From positions 620,001-684,000 of the forward strand of contig JADJJE010000001.1 in the NCBI GenBank assembly GCA_016706685.1: 64,000 nt of DNA, written 5' to 3'. This document shows positions 18,739 to 27,117 of this stretch, one piece after another (within the stretch, counting starts at the first letter, position 1; each line of letters starts with the position of its first letter). The notes under the pieces were generated by a model. The model worked only from the letters and a program-made list of their open reading frames with translations. It did not search any database and was not told the origin of the DNA. Position numbers and translations under genes: made by a program. The stretch comes from Sandaracinaceae bacterium (GTDB lineage Bacteria; Myxococcota_A; Polyangia; Polyangiales; Houyiibacteriaceae).

Positions 18739-20712
18739 CTAAGGACGCAGCCGCAGCACGTAGATGTCCTCGCGCCCCAAGCCGGTTTCATGGGGCACGG
18801 CGCCGTTCACTCCGCCGAGCACCCGCACGCGGCCGGCTGCGTCGACGGCAATATCCCGAGGCACGAACCAGTCGACGGCGAACTGCTCGGTCCGGGTCAG
18901 CGACTCACTGTCGTCGTACCACTGCACGAACCCGCCGGGCACGCTGCCCCCGGTGACCGGTGCTTGCGAGGAGCTCCCCGCGATGACCACGCCCCCCGTC
19001 AGGTCGGGCGCCATCCACAGGTTGCGTGACCCCACCGTGCCAGGGTCGGTGTACATGTGGAGCAGGGTGCCGTCTGGCGCGTAGCGCACCAGCGCGATCG
19101 CATCAGCGGCTCCCGTGCGGGCAGCGAGCGCCACGATGTCGCCGTCGGAGGTGAGGACCACGGCCACCCCCACGTCGCTACCGTCGGTGCCGAACTGCCG
19201 CGCCCAGAGCGTGGTGCCGTCGGTGTCGAGCTTCAGGAGGTACGCGTCGCGCGCGCCGAGCTGTGTTTGGCCCGCCAGCACGGCCGCGCCGGGCAGCTCC
19301 CCCGTGATGTAGGCCGCCCCGGTGGCATCGACCACGACGCCGTTGGCCGCGTCGCTACCGGCATTCCCGAAGCCCATCTGCCGGGTCCAGCGCTCGTTCC
19401 CGTCGGTGTCGTAGACGCGCACGTAGGTGTCCGGCGCGTCCACCGCCATCTGCCCCGGGAGCACACCGTAGGTCCTGCCCACGATCCACACGTCACCCGT
19501 GGGCCCCACCGCGATGTCGTACACGTAGTCGGAGGTCGACGTGCCGAACTGCCGCGTCCACAGCACCGCTCCCGTAGACGCGTACTTCCGGACGAACACG
19601 TCGTCCACCCCGTTGGCCACCTGACCCGGCAAGGCAGCCGTGTGCACGTCCCCCGCGACGTAGACGGTGCCACCAGGTCCCACCGCCACGGCGTCGACCG
19701 CGTCGAAGCTGGCAGTCCCGAACTGGTCAGCCCACGTGACCACCCCGCCTGGGCCAGCGGCGACCACGGCGGCGTCGGACATCCCCAAGTGCGTGAAGCC
19801 GGGATAGGCCCCCTCGTCGATCGCCGCGCCGAAGCGCATCGACCCGTCGGGCAAGACCACGAACGAAGACGCGCTGTCGCGATGGGCGGTCCCGAACACG
19901 TCCACGTGATCCCACGGGGTGTCCGTGCACACCCGGTCGCGGTAACTCGTGGGGGGGGAGGCTTCGATCGTGTCGGGTGCTGGGCACTCGGTCCACGCCG
20001 TGCACGCCCTGGAGTTCGGACCGACCGCGAACGTGCCCTGAACACAGGCTTCGCACGTACGGTTCGTGGTGGCGCTGCCGTCGTCGAGCACCGTGAACCC
20101 GCCGACACACCGGTAGCGCTCCTGGCAGGTCGTCTCGGGATCGCCGTCGTGGTCCCAGGTGTCGTCCACGTCGCCGCACACGACGGCGGCAGCCGACCCG
20201 CCCTCGCAGTACGTGCCCGCGTCGCACGCGGCGCAGACGGGCGCGGAGCTCGAGGTCCCCGCCTGCACGAGTACCGTGCCCGCCACGCACGTCTCGCTGC
20301 GCTCGCAGCCGGTGCTGTTGACGCCGACCGAGTAGTATCCGGGTCGGCACGGCAGACAGTCACGGTCCGTCACCGCGTCGCCGAGCGCCACCTGATACTC
20401 CCCCGGCGCGCACTGCGTCCACGACGCGCAGCGGTCGGCGTTCTCGGTGGTGCTGAACGACCCGCTCCCGCATGGAGCGCAGCTGCGATCGCTCACTGGA
20501 CGGGGTGCCTGGCTAACGTAGGTCCCCGGCGCGCACGATGTCCACGGCTGGCAATCGACGTCTGAGCCCGGGTCCGAGTCGAAGAAGCCGACACCGCAGG
20601 GGTCGTGGACGGCCGCGTCGTCCGGCGTGGCGGGTGGGTCCCCACAACCGAGTACGAGCGCGGCGAACAGCAACGGCCCCATGAAGGCTCTGGGTCTCGA
20701 ATGTGAAGACAT
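18739..20712 (-). CDS. Lipoprotein with TNFR-like Cys-rich repeats and a beta-propeller
   Basis: 657 residues. The signal ends in the lipobox LVLGC. Residues 35-260 hold about six Cys-rich units of the form C-x2-G-(T/S)-(Y/F) (CAPGTYVSQAP, CGSGSFSTTENADRC, CAPGEYQVA, CRPGYYSVGV), similar to TNFR/ephrin-type repeats. Residues 290-655 are repeated blades with W-x-R-Q-F/M-G cores (WTRQFGTSTSDYVYDIAVGP, WARQFGTDGSDVGVAV), the pattern of SBBP/beta-propeller proteins. GAGGAAG lies close before the ATG. It is probably exposed on the cell surface. The function is not known; adhesion is a guess. Its stop overlaps a small opposing open frame. Confidence 0.8.
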   Translation of the reverse strand: MSSHSRPRAFMGPLLFAALVLGCGDPPATPDDAAVHDPCGVGFFDSDPGSDVDCQPWTSCAPGTYVSQAPRPVSDRSCAPCGSGSFSTTENADRCASWTQCAPGEYQVALGDAVTDRDCLPCRPGYYSVGVNSTGCERSETCVAGTVLVQAGTSSSAPVCAACDAGTYCEGGSAAAVVCGDVDDTWDHDGDPETTCQERYRCVGGFTVLDDGSATTNRTCEACVQGTFAVGPNSRACTAWTECPAPDTIEASPPTSYRDRVCTDTPWDHVDVFGTAHRDSASSFVVLPDGSMRFGAAIDEGAYPGFTHLGMSDAAVVAAGPGGVVTWADQFGTASFDAVDAVAVGPGGTVYVAGDVHTAALPGQVANGVDDVFVRKYASTGAVLWTRQFGTSTSDYVYDIAVGPTGDVWIVGRTYGVLPGQMAVDAPDTYVRVYDTDGNERWTRQMGFGNAGSDAANGVVVDATGAAYITGELPGAAVLAGQTQLGARDAYLLKLDTDGTTLWARQFGTDGSDVGVAVVLTSDGDIVALAARTGAADAIALVRYAPDGTLLHMYTDPGTVGSRNLWMAPDLTGGVVIAGSSSQAPVTGGSVPGGFVQWYDDSESLTRTEQFAVDWFVPRDIAVDAAGRVRVLGGVNGAVPHETGLGREDIYVLRLRP

Positions 20713-20769
20713 GCGCTTCCTCCTCGGCTCCGCGGGTGTACGCGGTAGGGACGCCCGCCGTCAACCAGT

Positions 20770-20945
20770 GGTGCACCCATGGACCCGCGAGCTGCCGCAC
20801 TGCGTCGGCACCTTGAACGCGCGCCTCATGAGCTACGCCGGCGAAGCCGTGACCTTCGCCACCGAGGACGGCCTCAGCTGCACCCTGAACGCGGTGGACT
20901 TCCTGGGCCGCCTCTTCACACACCACGTTGGAATGACTCACAATT
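20770..20945 (+). pseudogene. Possible fragment of an IS91-type transposase
   Basis: In the frame around 20770-20945 the translation includes GEAVTFATEDGLSCTLNAVD and then FLGRLFTHHV. This resembles the late segment of IS91-family transposases, where a V-x-F strand is followed by a T-L-x-x-x-E/D-F-x-R-R-F-x-x-H-V block. There is no start, no upstream catalytic part and no terminal repeats. The similarity is from memory of the pattern and is weak, so this is a candidate relic only. Confidence 0.3.
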
Positions 20946-20973
20946 CCTATGGATCATGCTACGTTACGGCCCA

Positions 20974-22011
20974 ATGCAACGTCTCCTCGCGCTCCTCGTG
21001 CTCGCCTCCTTCGCCTTCACCAACGCTCGCGCCGACGCGCAGTGCGTCCCGTCTCCCGAAGTCTGCGACGGCGCCGACAACGACTGTGATGAACAAGTGG
21101 ACAACCCACCATTCGCCGACGCTCCCTCGGCGGGCCAGGCTGGTTGCTGGAACCAAGCTGGGAACTGCTGCTCCTTCTCGAACCTGAATTGGTGCCCGCC
21201 GTCTGGCGCGAGCTGCGGCGGCACGGGTGTGCTCTCGTCGCCGTGCGCGGCCGGGACGATCACGTGTGACGAAGGGGCATGGACGTGTGCCAACGTCCAG
21301 CGACCTCTGCCCGAGGTCTGTGACGGCTCGGACAACGACTGCAACGGCGTTGCGGACGACGGCACGGAGGCCGGCACCAGCTGCATGTCGGGCGTCGGGG
21401 CATGCGCGGCGATGGGCGTGCTCGAGTGCAGCATGACGGGCGCCTCCTGCTCCGCGGATCCAGGCCTGCCTGGCACCGAGCTGTGTGGAAACGACGTCGA
21501 CGACGACTGCAACGGCATGGTCGATGAAGGCTTCACGATTGGCGCCTCGTGCACGGTTGGCGTTGGCGCCTGCCTAGCGACGGGCATGTATGTCTGTGAC
21601 GCCGGGAGCGAGGTGTGCGACGCCACGGAGGGTACCCCTGCGGCGAGCGAGACCTGCGATGACGGCGTGGACGACGACTGCGATGGCATGACGGACAACG
21701 GGTGCACGCCCGACGCTGGGGTCCCCGACGACGCTGGCGTGGTCGGCGACGCGGGCATGGTGAGCGACGCTGGCACGACCGACGACGCTGGCACGACCGA
21801 CGACGCTGGCATGATCGAGGATGCGAGCGTCAGGATGGATGCGCGCGTGCTCGAAGACGCAGGCGTCGACGCGGGCACCCCCGATGGAGGCGGCTCGTCC
21901 GGCTGTTCGTGCCGCGCAGGCGCGTCCAGCGCACCCTTCGGCGCTCGGGCCATGGCGCTGGGGTTGCTGGCCGCCTTGCTGGCGCGTCGCTGCCGACGCA
22001 CTGGCGTCTGA
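20974..22011 (+). CDS. MopE-type metal-binding repeat protein with MYXO-CTERM-like tail
   Basis: 345 residues. A signal peptide ends near RADAQ. Three or four repeats of the MopE pattern follow (EVCDGADNDCDEQVDNP, EVCDGSDNDCNGVADDG, CGNDVDDDCNGMVDEG, TCDDGVDDDCDGMTDNG). A low-complexity Asp-Ala-Gly stretch (DDAGTTDDAGTTDDAG) lies near residues 240-300. The C-terminus is SSGCSC, a hydrophobic span (MALGLLAALLA) and RRCRR. That Cys motif-helix-Arg cluster matches the MYXO-CTERM sorting signal, so the protein is probably processed and anchored at the cell surface. Start ATG 20974 is the codon just before the signal; 20956 is an alternative. Confidence 0.85.
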   Translation: MQRLLALLVLASFAFTNARADAQCVPSPEVCDGADNDCDEQVDNPPFADAPSAGQAGCWNQAGNCCSFSNLNWCPPSGASCGGTGVLSSPCAAGTITCDEGAWTCANVQRPLPEVCDGSDNDCNGVADDGTEAGTSCMSGVGACAAMGVLECSMTGASCSADPGLPGTELCGNDVDDDCNGMVDEGFTIGASCTVGVGACLATGMYVCDAGSEVCDATEGTPAASETCDDGVDDDCDGMTDNGCTPDAGVPDDAGVVGDAGMVSDAGTTDDAGTTDDAGMIEDASVRMDARVLEDAGVDAGTPDGGGSSGCSCRAGASSAPFGARAMALGLLAALLARRCRRTGV

Positions 22012-22035
22012 ACGCGGGCGCTGGTGGTGTCGACG

Positions 22036-23223
22036 TCAGCGGGCCACGGCAAGGTCGATGGCGTCGAAGCCGACGTCCACCGGGGTGCCGCTCGCGACCT
22101 CGCCGCTGCGAGCGTGGAACACGTGGACTCCGCGTTCGCAGGCCTGGTTGGAGGGCGTGATGGTGCACGGGTCCGGGAAGAACAGCAGGTCTTCCACGGT
22201 GTCGAGCGCCAGCTGATCCACGTAGTACGACGAGAAACTGTTGTACGTGGGGAAGGCTCCAGCGCCCACCAGCTCGAGGTGCGACGAGGCCCCGGGACCG
22301 AAGTCCGTGTGCGTGATGCGCCACCCGAGGACGTCGTCCACCACCTCGAAGCCACCCACTTGCGCGCCGTTCGCGAAGTCGAACACGCTGACCACTAGCG
22401 TGCTGAGATTCACGACCTCGTAGCCCCCTCCCCCCGAGAAGAGGGGCCTCGGCTCGGCCACGAACAGACGGCTACGCGCACAGTCCACGGGCATGTCGAA
22501 CTCCGCCTGTGAATTCAGCGCAACCCCTTGGACGCCGACAGCGTCCGGATCGACGTCCACCACGCGCCCTCCTGCGGGCGAGCTGAAGTCCAACACGGCC
22601 AGCGCAGGCCCGAGATCACTGACGGCGCCCGACTCATGATCGATGCGCGCGAGCTGAACGAAGGCACGCTGCCCGCAGCTCGCGACGTGCGCGGGCTCCG
22701 GGAGGCCATCGGCGTCCGCGAGGGCGGCGAGGTCGATGGACGAGACGGTCAGCGCGGTCGCGTCGATCACCACCACCTCGGCGCTCTCGTACTGGCTCAC
22801 CACCACGATGTCGTCCCCCACCCACGCCGCATCGCGCGGGTCGGCGCCACGGGCGAGAGTGAAGGTGCGCGTAACACTCAGAGTGCGCGCATCCACGAGA
22901 TCGACGGTATTGCTGGGAGCAGGGTGCACCACCACGCAGCGCGCGCCTGCGCACTTCACGCTCGAAGTCACGGCATCCAAGTCGTCGCTCGCCCGCACCG
23001 TGAAGGGCGCCGCCAAGTCGAGCGAGGCGATCTCCCCATCGGGGCCCACCACCACGAGCCGCCCGCTCTCGACGCCGGCGTCGTCCACGTGTCCGTCCAC
23101 GGCGGCATCGAGACCGGCGGCCGCCCCCGAGCCGCAGCCGGGCAAGAGACAAAGCGAAAACACGAAGGCGCGCCGCCAAACAGGGACCGGGCGCTCCACG
23201 AAACAAGAGTAGAAGTCAATCAT
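22036..23223 (-). CDS. Lipoprotein with YncE-like beta-propeller
   Basis: 395 residues from the ATG at 23223; a TATAGT box lies about 10 bases upstream. The signal ends in the lipobox LCLLPGC. The remainder reads as repeated propeller blades (RLVVVGPDGEIASLDLA, VDLVDARTLSVTRTF, EVVVIDATALTVSSIDLA), ending in VGFDAIDLAVAR, like YncE-type surface propellers. The open frame upstream to 23391 lacks any signal and is not used. Function unknown. The intergenic stretch 23224-23533 holds no gene that I can support. Confidence 0.72.
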   Translation of the reverse strand: MIDFYSCFVERPVPVWRRAFVFSLCLLPGCGSGAAAGLDAAVDGHVDDAGVESGRLVVVGPDGEIASLDLAAPFTVRASDDLDAVTSSVKCAGARCVVVHPAPSNTVDLVDARTLSVTRTFTLARGADPRDAAWVGDDIVVVSQYESAEVVVIDATALTVSSIDLAALADADGLPEPAHVASCGQRAFVQLARIDHESGAVSDLGPALAVLDFSSPAGGRVVDVDPDAVGVQGVALNSQAEFDMPVDCARSRLFVAEPRPLFSGGGGYEVVNLSTLVVSVFDFANGAQVGGFEVVDDVLGWRITHTDFGPGASSHLELVGAGAFPTYNSFSSYYVDQLALDTVEDLLFFPDPCTITPSNQACERGVHVFHARSGEVASGTPVDVGFDAIDLAVAR

Positions 23224-23533
23224 GCCGCGGACTATAGCGGGGGGTGTTCCGCGCAACAGGCGTGGGTCAGCTCGGGGGAGACACTCCCGTATACAGCCAG
23301 TCTGCACATCCCCACTGCACTCCGATCCAGTGAGGACCGCTGTTACGCTCGTCAATGACGCGCCCATGTCCTCGTGAGTCGGCTCGAGCATGGGTGCGAA
23401 ATGTCTACATTGGCCGACTGCTGGGCAGTGCGCGGTCGGTCAGCGCCAGATGCATCGGCTACATCGCGCCTCTGGGCGACAGATTGGCGAGACTGTCCGC
23501 TGGTCATGCAGGCCGACGGGAACCGCTCGGGCT

Positions 23534-24451
23534 TCAGTTGAGCGGGAAGCCCGCGTTCACCAGCAGCGCGCGCAGGGAGCTGTCGGCGTGGTCCCGCACG
23601 AAGGCCAGGTCGCGATCCGGATCGTAGGTGCTGCCACGCCCCGCGCGGTAGGCGGCACGCAGCAGGCGGATGGTGCCCAGCTCGTCGCCGGCCACGCAGG
23701 CTGCACGCGCCGCGAGGCCCAGCCAGAGCACGCGCCCCTCTTGGTCCGAGCGGTGGGCGCGTTCCTCGATGATGCGCGCGGCCACCATGCCCTCCTCGGC
23801 GAGGCCGATGGCTTCGGGCGTGGCGCCGTCGAGCGTGGCGAAGTGGAAGACGGTCTCGGGGGCCACTCCGATCTGCATCAGGATGCGCAGCGTGTAGCGC
23901 ACGCGCTCCTGATAGACCTCGCACGGCGTGAAGCGCTGCAGGTGACCCCAGCTCTCTTCGCTGGGCTCCATGGCGAACTGCGCGACGGCCAGCGCCCAGC
24001 CGCTGGGGGCGAGGGAGACCTCGGCGAGCAGACCCTCGAGCTCGTGACGATCGCGCTGCTCGTTGGCGTCCAGCAGCGCGATGGCCATGCTCACGGCCCG
24101 CGCGCTGTGACCGTTTTGAACCAGCAGCCGGAGGTACTCGGCGTGCGACCCGCCCGCCAACCAGCGCTCACGCGCCTCGCGCAGCAACGCGTCGGGCAGG
24201 CCGAGGCAGGCGTCGATGGTGTCGCGCAGGGTGAGCAGCGAGCTGCGATGCTCCGCCAAGGGATGACTTCGGTGCAGCGGCACGGGCAGCGCGCGCAGGT
24301 GCTGCTCGAGCTCTCCACGCAGCGCGCCGAGGTGCTCGGGAGCGGCGGACGACAGCAGCGAGCGGACGTGTCGGACCTCACCGCTCGCGACGCGGCTCAT
24401 CAAGTGGTCCAAGTCTGCGTAGTGCTGGTCCACGCATCGACTATACGTCAA
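23534..24451 (-). CDS. Hypothetical alpha-helical protein
   Basis: About 305 residues, soluble, rich in Leu, Ala, Arg and Glu, with helical-repeat character throughout (EYLRLLVQNGHSARAVSMAI, RTLRILMQIGVAPETVFHFA). No signal, membrane span or catalytic motif is seen, and I do not recognise the family. Helical-repeat proteins of this kind often bind other proteins. The start is uncertain: the TTG at 24451 is listed, and a GTG at 24433 would shorten it by six residues. It diverges from the ANL-GalT gene, only 69 bases away, and the two may share a control region. Confidence 0.6.
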   Translation of the reverse strand: MTYSRCVDQHYADLDHLMSRVASGEVRHVRSLLSSAAPEHLGALRGELEQHLRALPVPLHRSHPLAEHRSSLLTLRDTIDACLGLPDALLREARERWLAGGSHAEYLRLLVQNGHSARAVSMAIALLDANEQRDRHELEGLLAEVSLAPSGWALAVAQFAMEPSEESWGHLQRFTPCEVYQERVRYTLRILMQIGVAPETVFHFATLDGATPEAIGLAEEGMVAARIIEERAHRSDQEGRVLWLGLAARAACVAGDELGTIRLLRAAYRAGRGSTYDPDRDLAFVRDHADSSLRALLVNAGFPLN

Positions 24452-24520
24452 TCAGCGCGCTGGGAGCGAGCGCGTTCGTTCGTCGCAGCTCGGCACTCAG
24501 TGTCGTGGTAAAGCGCGAAC

Positions 24521-27085
24521 GTGCAGTCGCTGCTTCCCCGCATGCTGGATCCCGACGACGCCGAGGCCGTGCGCGTCGATGGCCGAACGCTCTCTTATCA
24601 AGCCCTCGCAGAACGCGTGGCGATCCACCTCGCGCGCTTGGATGCGCTTGGTGTGGGGGCGGGTGAGCGCGTGGGCGTCTTCACCCACGCGAGCCTGGAC
24701 GTGGTGACAGCGCTGGTGGCGCAGGTGACGCATGGCGTGGTGACGGTCCCGCTCAACCCTGCGCTCGGCGCGCGGGAGCTCGAGCACATGCTGAGCGACG
24801 CGGCCCCCGTGGCGGTGTTCGTGGATGGCGCGCGACGGGCCGAGCTGCCGGTGAGCCCTGCGCTCGCGGGACGCTTGCACGACATGGCGGACAGCGACGT
24901 TGGGAGCCCGAGCCCGGCGTGGGCTCCACGCGCGGTGTCGAGCGACGTGGCGCTGATCCTGTACACCTCGGGGACCACCGGCGCGCCCAAGGGCGCCCAG
25001 CTGAGCAGCGCCAACCTGGCCGCCAACCTGGACGCGCTGGCGCTCACCTGGGGCTGGACGGCGAGCGACACCGTGGTGCACGGGCTGCCGCTCTTCCACG
25101 TGCACGGCTTGGTGCTGGGGCTGCTGGGCGCGCTGCGGGTGGGCGGCGCCCTGCACCACGTGTCGCGCTTCACCCCGCACGCGCTCGCCGCCGCGCTGGC
25201 CGCGGTCACGCCCGGTCGCGCGCTGCTCTTCGCGGTGCCCACCATGTACCACCGCCTGATCGAGGCGGCCGAAGCCGAGTCACAGGGCAGCACCGGCACG
25301 CCCATCGCGAACGCGCTGCGCAGCGCACGTCTGCTGATCTCGGGCTCGGCGGGGCTGCCCACGCGTGAGCACCAGCGGCTCACCGCGCTCACCGGGCGGG
25401 GCATTCACGAGCGCTACGGCCTGACCGAAACGCTCATCAACTGTGGCGTGCCGGCGGCTGACGCACCGCGGCCGGGCTATGTGGGCCCCGCGCTCCCCGG
25501 AGTAGAGCTGCGGCGTGTGGACGAGGCACGCCAGCCGCTGCCCCCCGAGGCCGATGACGACGCCACGCTGGGCGAGGTGGCCGTGCGCGGGCCGAGCGTG
25601 TTCCTGGGCTACCTCAACCGCGAAGACGCCACGCGCGAGGTGCTGGACGACGACGGCTGGTTCTATACCGGCGACCTCGCCACGGCGGCGCCGGACGGCG
25701 CGCTGCGCATCGTGGGCCGACGCAGCACGGACCTGATCAAGACCGGCGGCTACAAGGTGGGCGCGGGCGAGATCGAAGCCGCCCTGCTCGAGCACCCCGA
25801 CGTGGCCGAGGCGGCCGTGCTCGGCGTGCCGGACGCGGACCTGGGCGAGCGCATCGTGGCGTTCGTGGTGCCGCGTGTGGGGACCACGCTGTCGGCCGAC
25901 GCGCTGCGGGCGCACGGCGAGCAGACGCTCACGCGCCACAAGCAGCCGCGCGAGTATCGCGTGGTGGACGCGCTGCCGCGCAACGCCATGGGCAAGGTGC
26001 AGAAGAAGCGCCTGCTCGAGCCCACGCCCGCTGCAGCCCCGCTGCCACCCGAGGTGCGCGTGGATCCCTTCACCGGCTTCCCCGTCATCGTGTCGTCGGC
26101 GCGCGCGCAGATTCGCCACGGCGTGGACCCCGGCGCGGGGCTCCCGCAGCCGAGCGGGCCCTGCCCCTTCTGTCCGGGCTACGAGGGCCGGACGGAGCCC
26201 GCCGTGCTGCGCGTGCCGGCCGACGAGGCGCTGCCGTGGCTCGTGCGCTTCGTGCCCAACCGGTACCCGTGGGTGGTGGAGGGGCCGCTGAGCGTGCCGT
26301 TCCAGCACGCGCCCGGCGGCGAGTCGCACCCTGCGCTGGGCGTGCACGACGTGGTGGTGGAGCACCCCGCGCACGACCTCGACCTGGTGGACTACGACGA
26401 CGCCCACGTGCTCCTGTTGCTGACGGCGCTGCGCGACCGCGTGCGCACGGTGGAGGCTGTGCCCGGTGTCCTCAGCGTGAGCCTCTTCCGCAACCGAGGG
26501 CGCCGCGCGGGGAGCTCGCAGCCGCACCCCCACGCGCAGATCGTGGGCGCGAGCGTGCTGGGCCCCACGCAGCTGGCCCGTCGCAGCCGCGCGCGAGAGC
26601 ACTTCATGCAGCACGGAACCAACCTGCTGGCTTCACAGGTGGCGGTGGAGCGGGCCGCCCGCGAGCGCGTGCTGCTGGATGACGGCGTTTGGTTCGCCGG
26701 CTGCCCCTTCGCGCCGCGCCACCCCTACGAGGTCTGGCTCGCGCCACAGGTGCCGAAGGGCCAGCCCGCGGCCACGCCGTTCTCGGCGCTCACGGACCAG
26801 GCGCTCGGCCAGCTGGGCGGCCACCTGCAGAGGCTGGTGCGGGCCACGCTCGCGGCGGCGGGCAAGCGCGACTACAACGTGGTGCTGCACCAGCTGCCGG
26901 TGGCCGAGCGCGAGGCCCCTCACGCCTACTGGTGCCTCGAGATCGCACCACGGGGTGGTGGCGGTGCGGGCTTCGAGCTGAGCACGGGGCTGGCCATGAC
27001 GTCCACCCGCCCCGAGGCCAACGCGGCTCGCATTCGCGCAGAGCTCGCCGCCCTGGCGCCACGAGCGGCCGAAGAATCCCAATGA
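24521..27085 (+). CDS. Fusion of an ANL acyl-CoA synthetase-like domain to a GalT/HIT nucleotidyltransferase-like domain
   Basis: 854 residues in one uninterrupted frame. Residues 1-505 are an ANL adenylate-forming enzyme: P-loop YTSGTTGAPKG, YGLTET, GWFYTGDLA, the hinge GRRSTDLIKTGGYKVGAGEIE-type segment, and PRNAMGKVQKK with the catalytic lysine; it resembles MatB/FadD enzymes. Residues 515-854 are a GalT-like domain: the CPFCPG zinc pair (C548, C551), PNRYPWV, and the active-site motif H669-P-H-A-Q, where the second histidine (H671) would carry the nucleotide. GalT itself has HPHGQ. It heads the NAD-salvage operon, 32 bases before pncB. Substrates of either half are unknown; acyl-AMP or dinucleotide turnover is a guess. 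Confidence 0.85.
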   Translation: MQSLLPRMLDPDDAEAVRVDGRTLSYQALAERVAIHLARLDALGVGAGERVGVFTHASLDVVTALVAQVTHGVVTVPLNPALGARELEHMLSDAAPVAVFVDGARRAELPVSPALAGRLHDMADSDVGSPSPAWAPRAVSSDVALILYTSGTTGAPKGAQLSSANLAANLDALALTWGWTASDTVVHGLPLFHVHGLVLGLLGALRVGGALHHVSRFTPHALAAALAAVTPGRALLFAVPTMYHRLIEAAEAESQGSTGTPIANALRSARLLISGSAGLPTREHQRLTALTGRGIHERYGLTETLINCGVPAADAPRPGYVGPALPGVELRRVDEARQPLPPEADDDATLGEVAVRGPSVFLGYLNREDATREVLDDDGWFYTGDLATAAPDGALRIVGRRSTDLIKTGGYKVGAGEIEAALLEHPDVAEAAVLGVPDADLGERIVAFVVPRVGTTLSADALRAHGEQTLTRHKQPREYRVVDALPRNAMGKVQKKRLLEPTPAAAPLPPEVRVDPFTGFPVIVSSARAQIRHGVDPGAGLPQPSGPCPFCPGYEGRTEPAVLRVPADEALPWLVRFVPNRYPWVVEGPLSVPFQHAPGGESHPALGVHDVVVEHPAHDLDLVDYDDAHVLLLLTALRDRVRTVEAVPGVLSVSLFRNRGRRAGSSQPHPHAQIVGASVLGPTQLARRSRAREHFMQHGTNLLASQVAVERAARERVLLDDGVWFAGCPFAPRHPYEVWLAPQVPKGQPAATPFSALTDQALGQLGGHLQRLVRATLAAAGKRDYNVVLHQLPVAEREAPHAYWCLEIAPRGGGGAGFELSTGLAMTSTRPEANAARIRAELAALAPRAAEESQ

Positions 27086-27117
27086 CCGCATGAGGCGCTT
27101 CGTGTAGGACTCTCACG

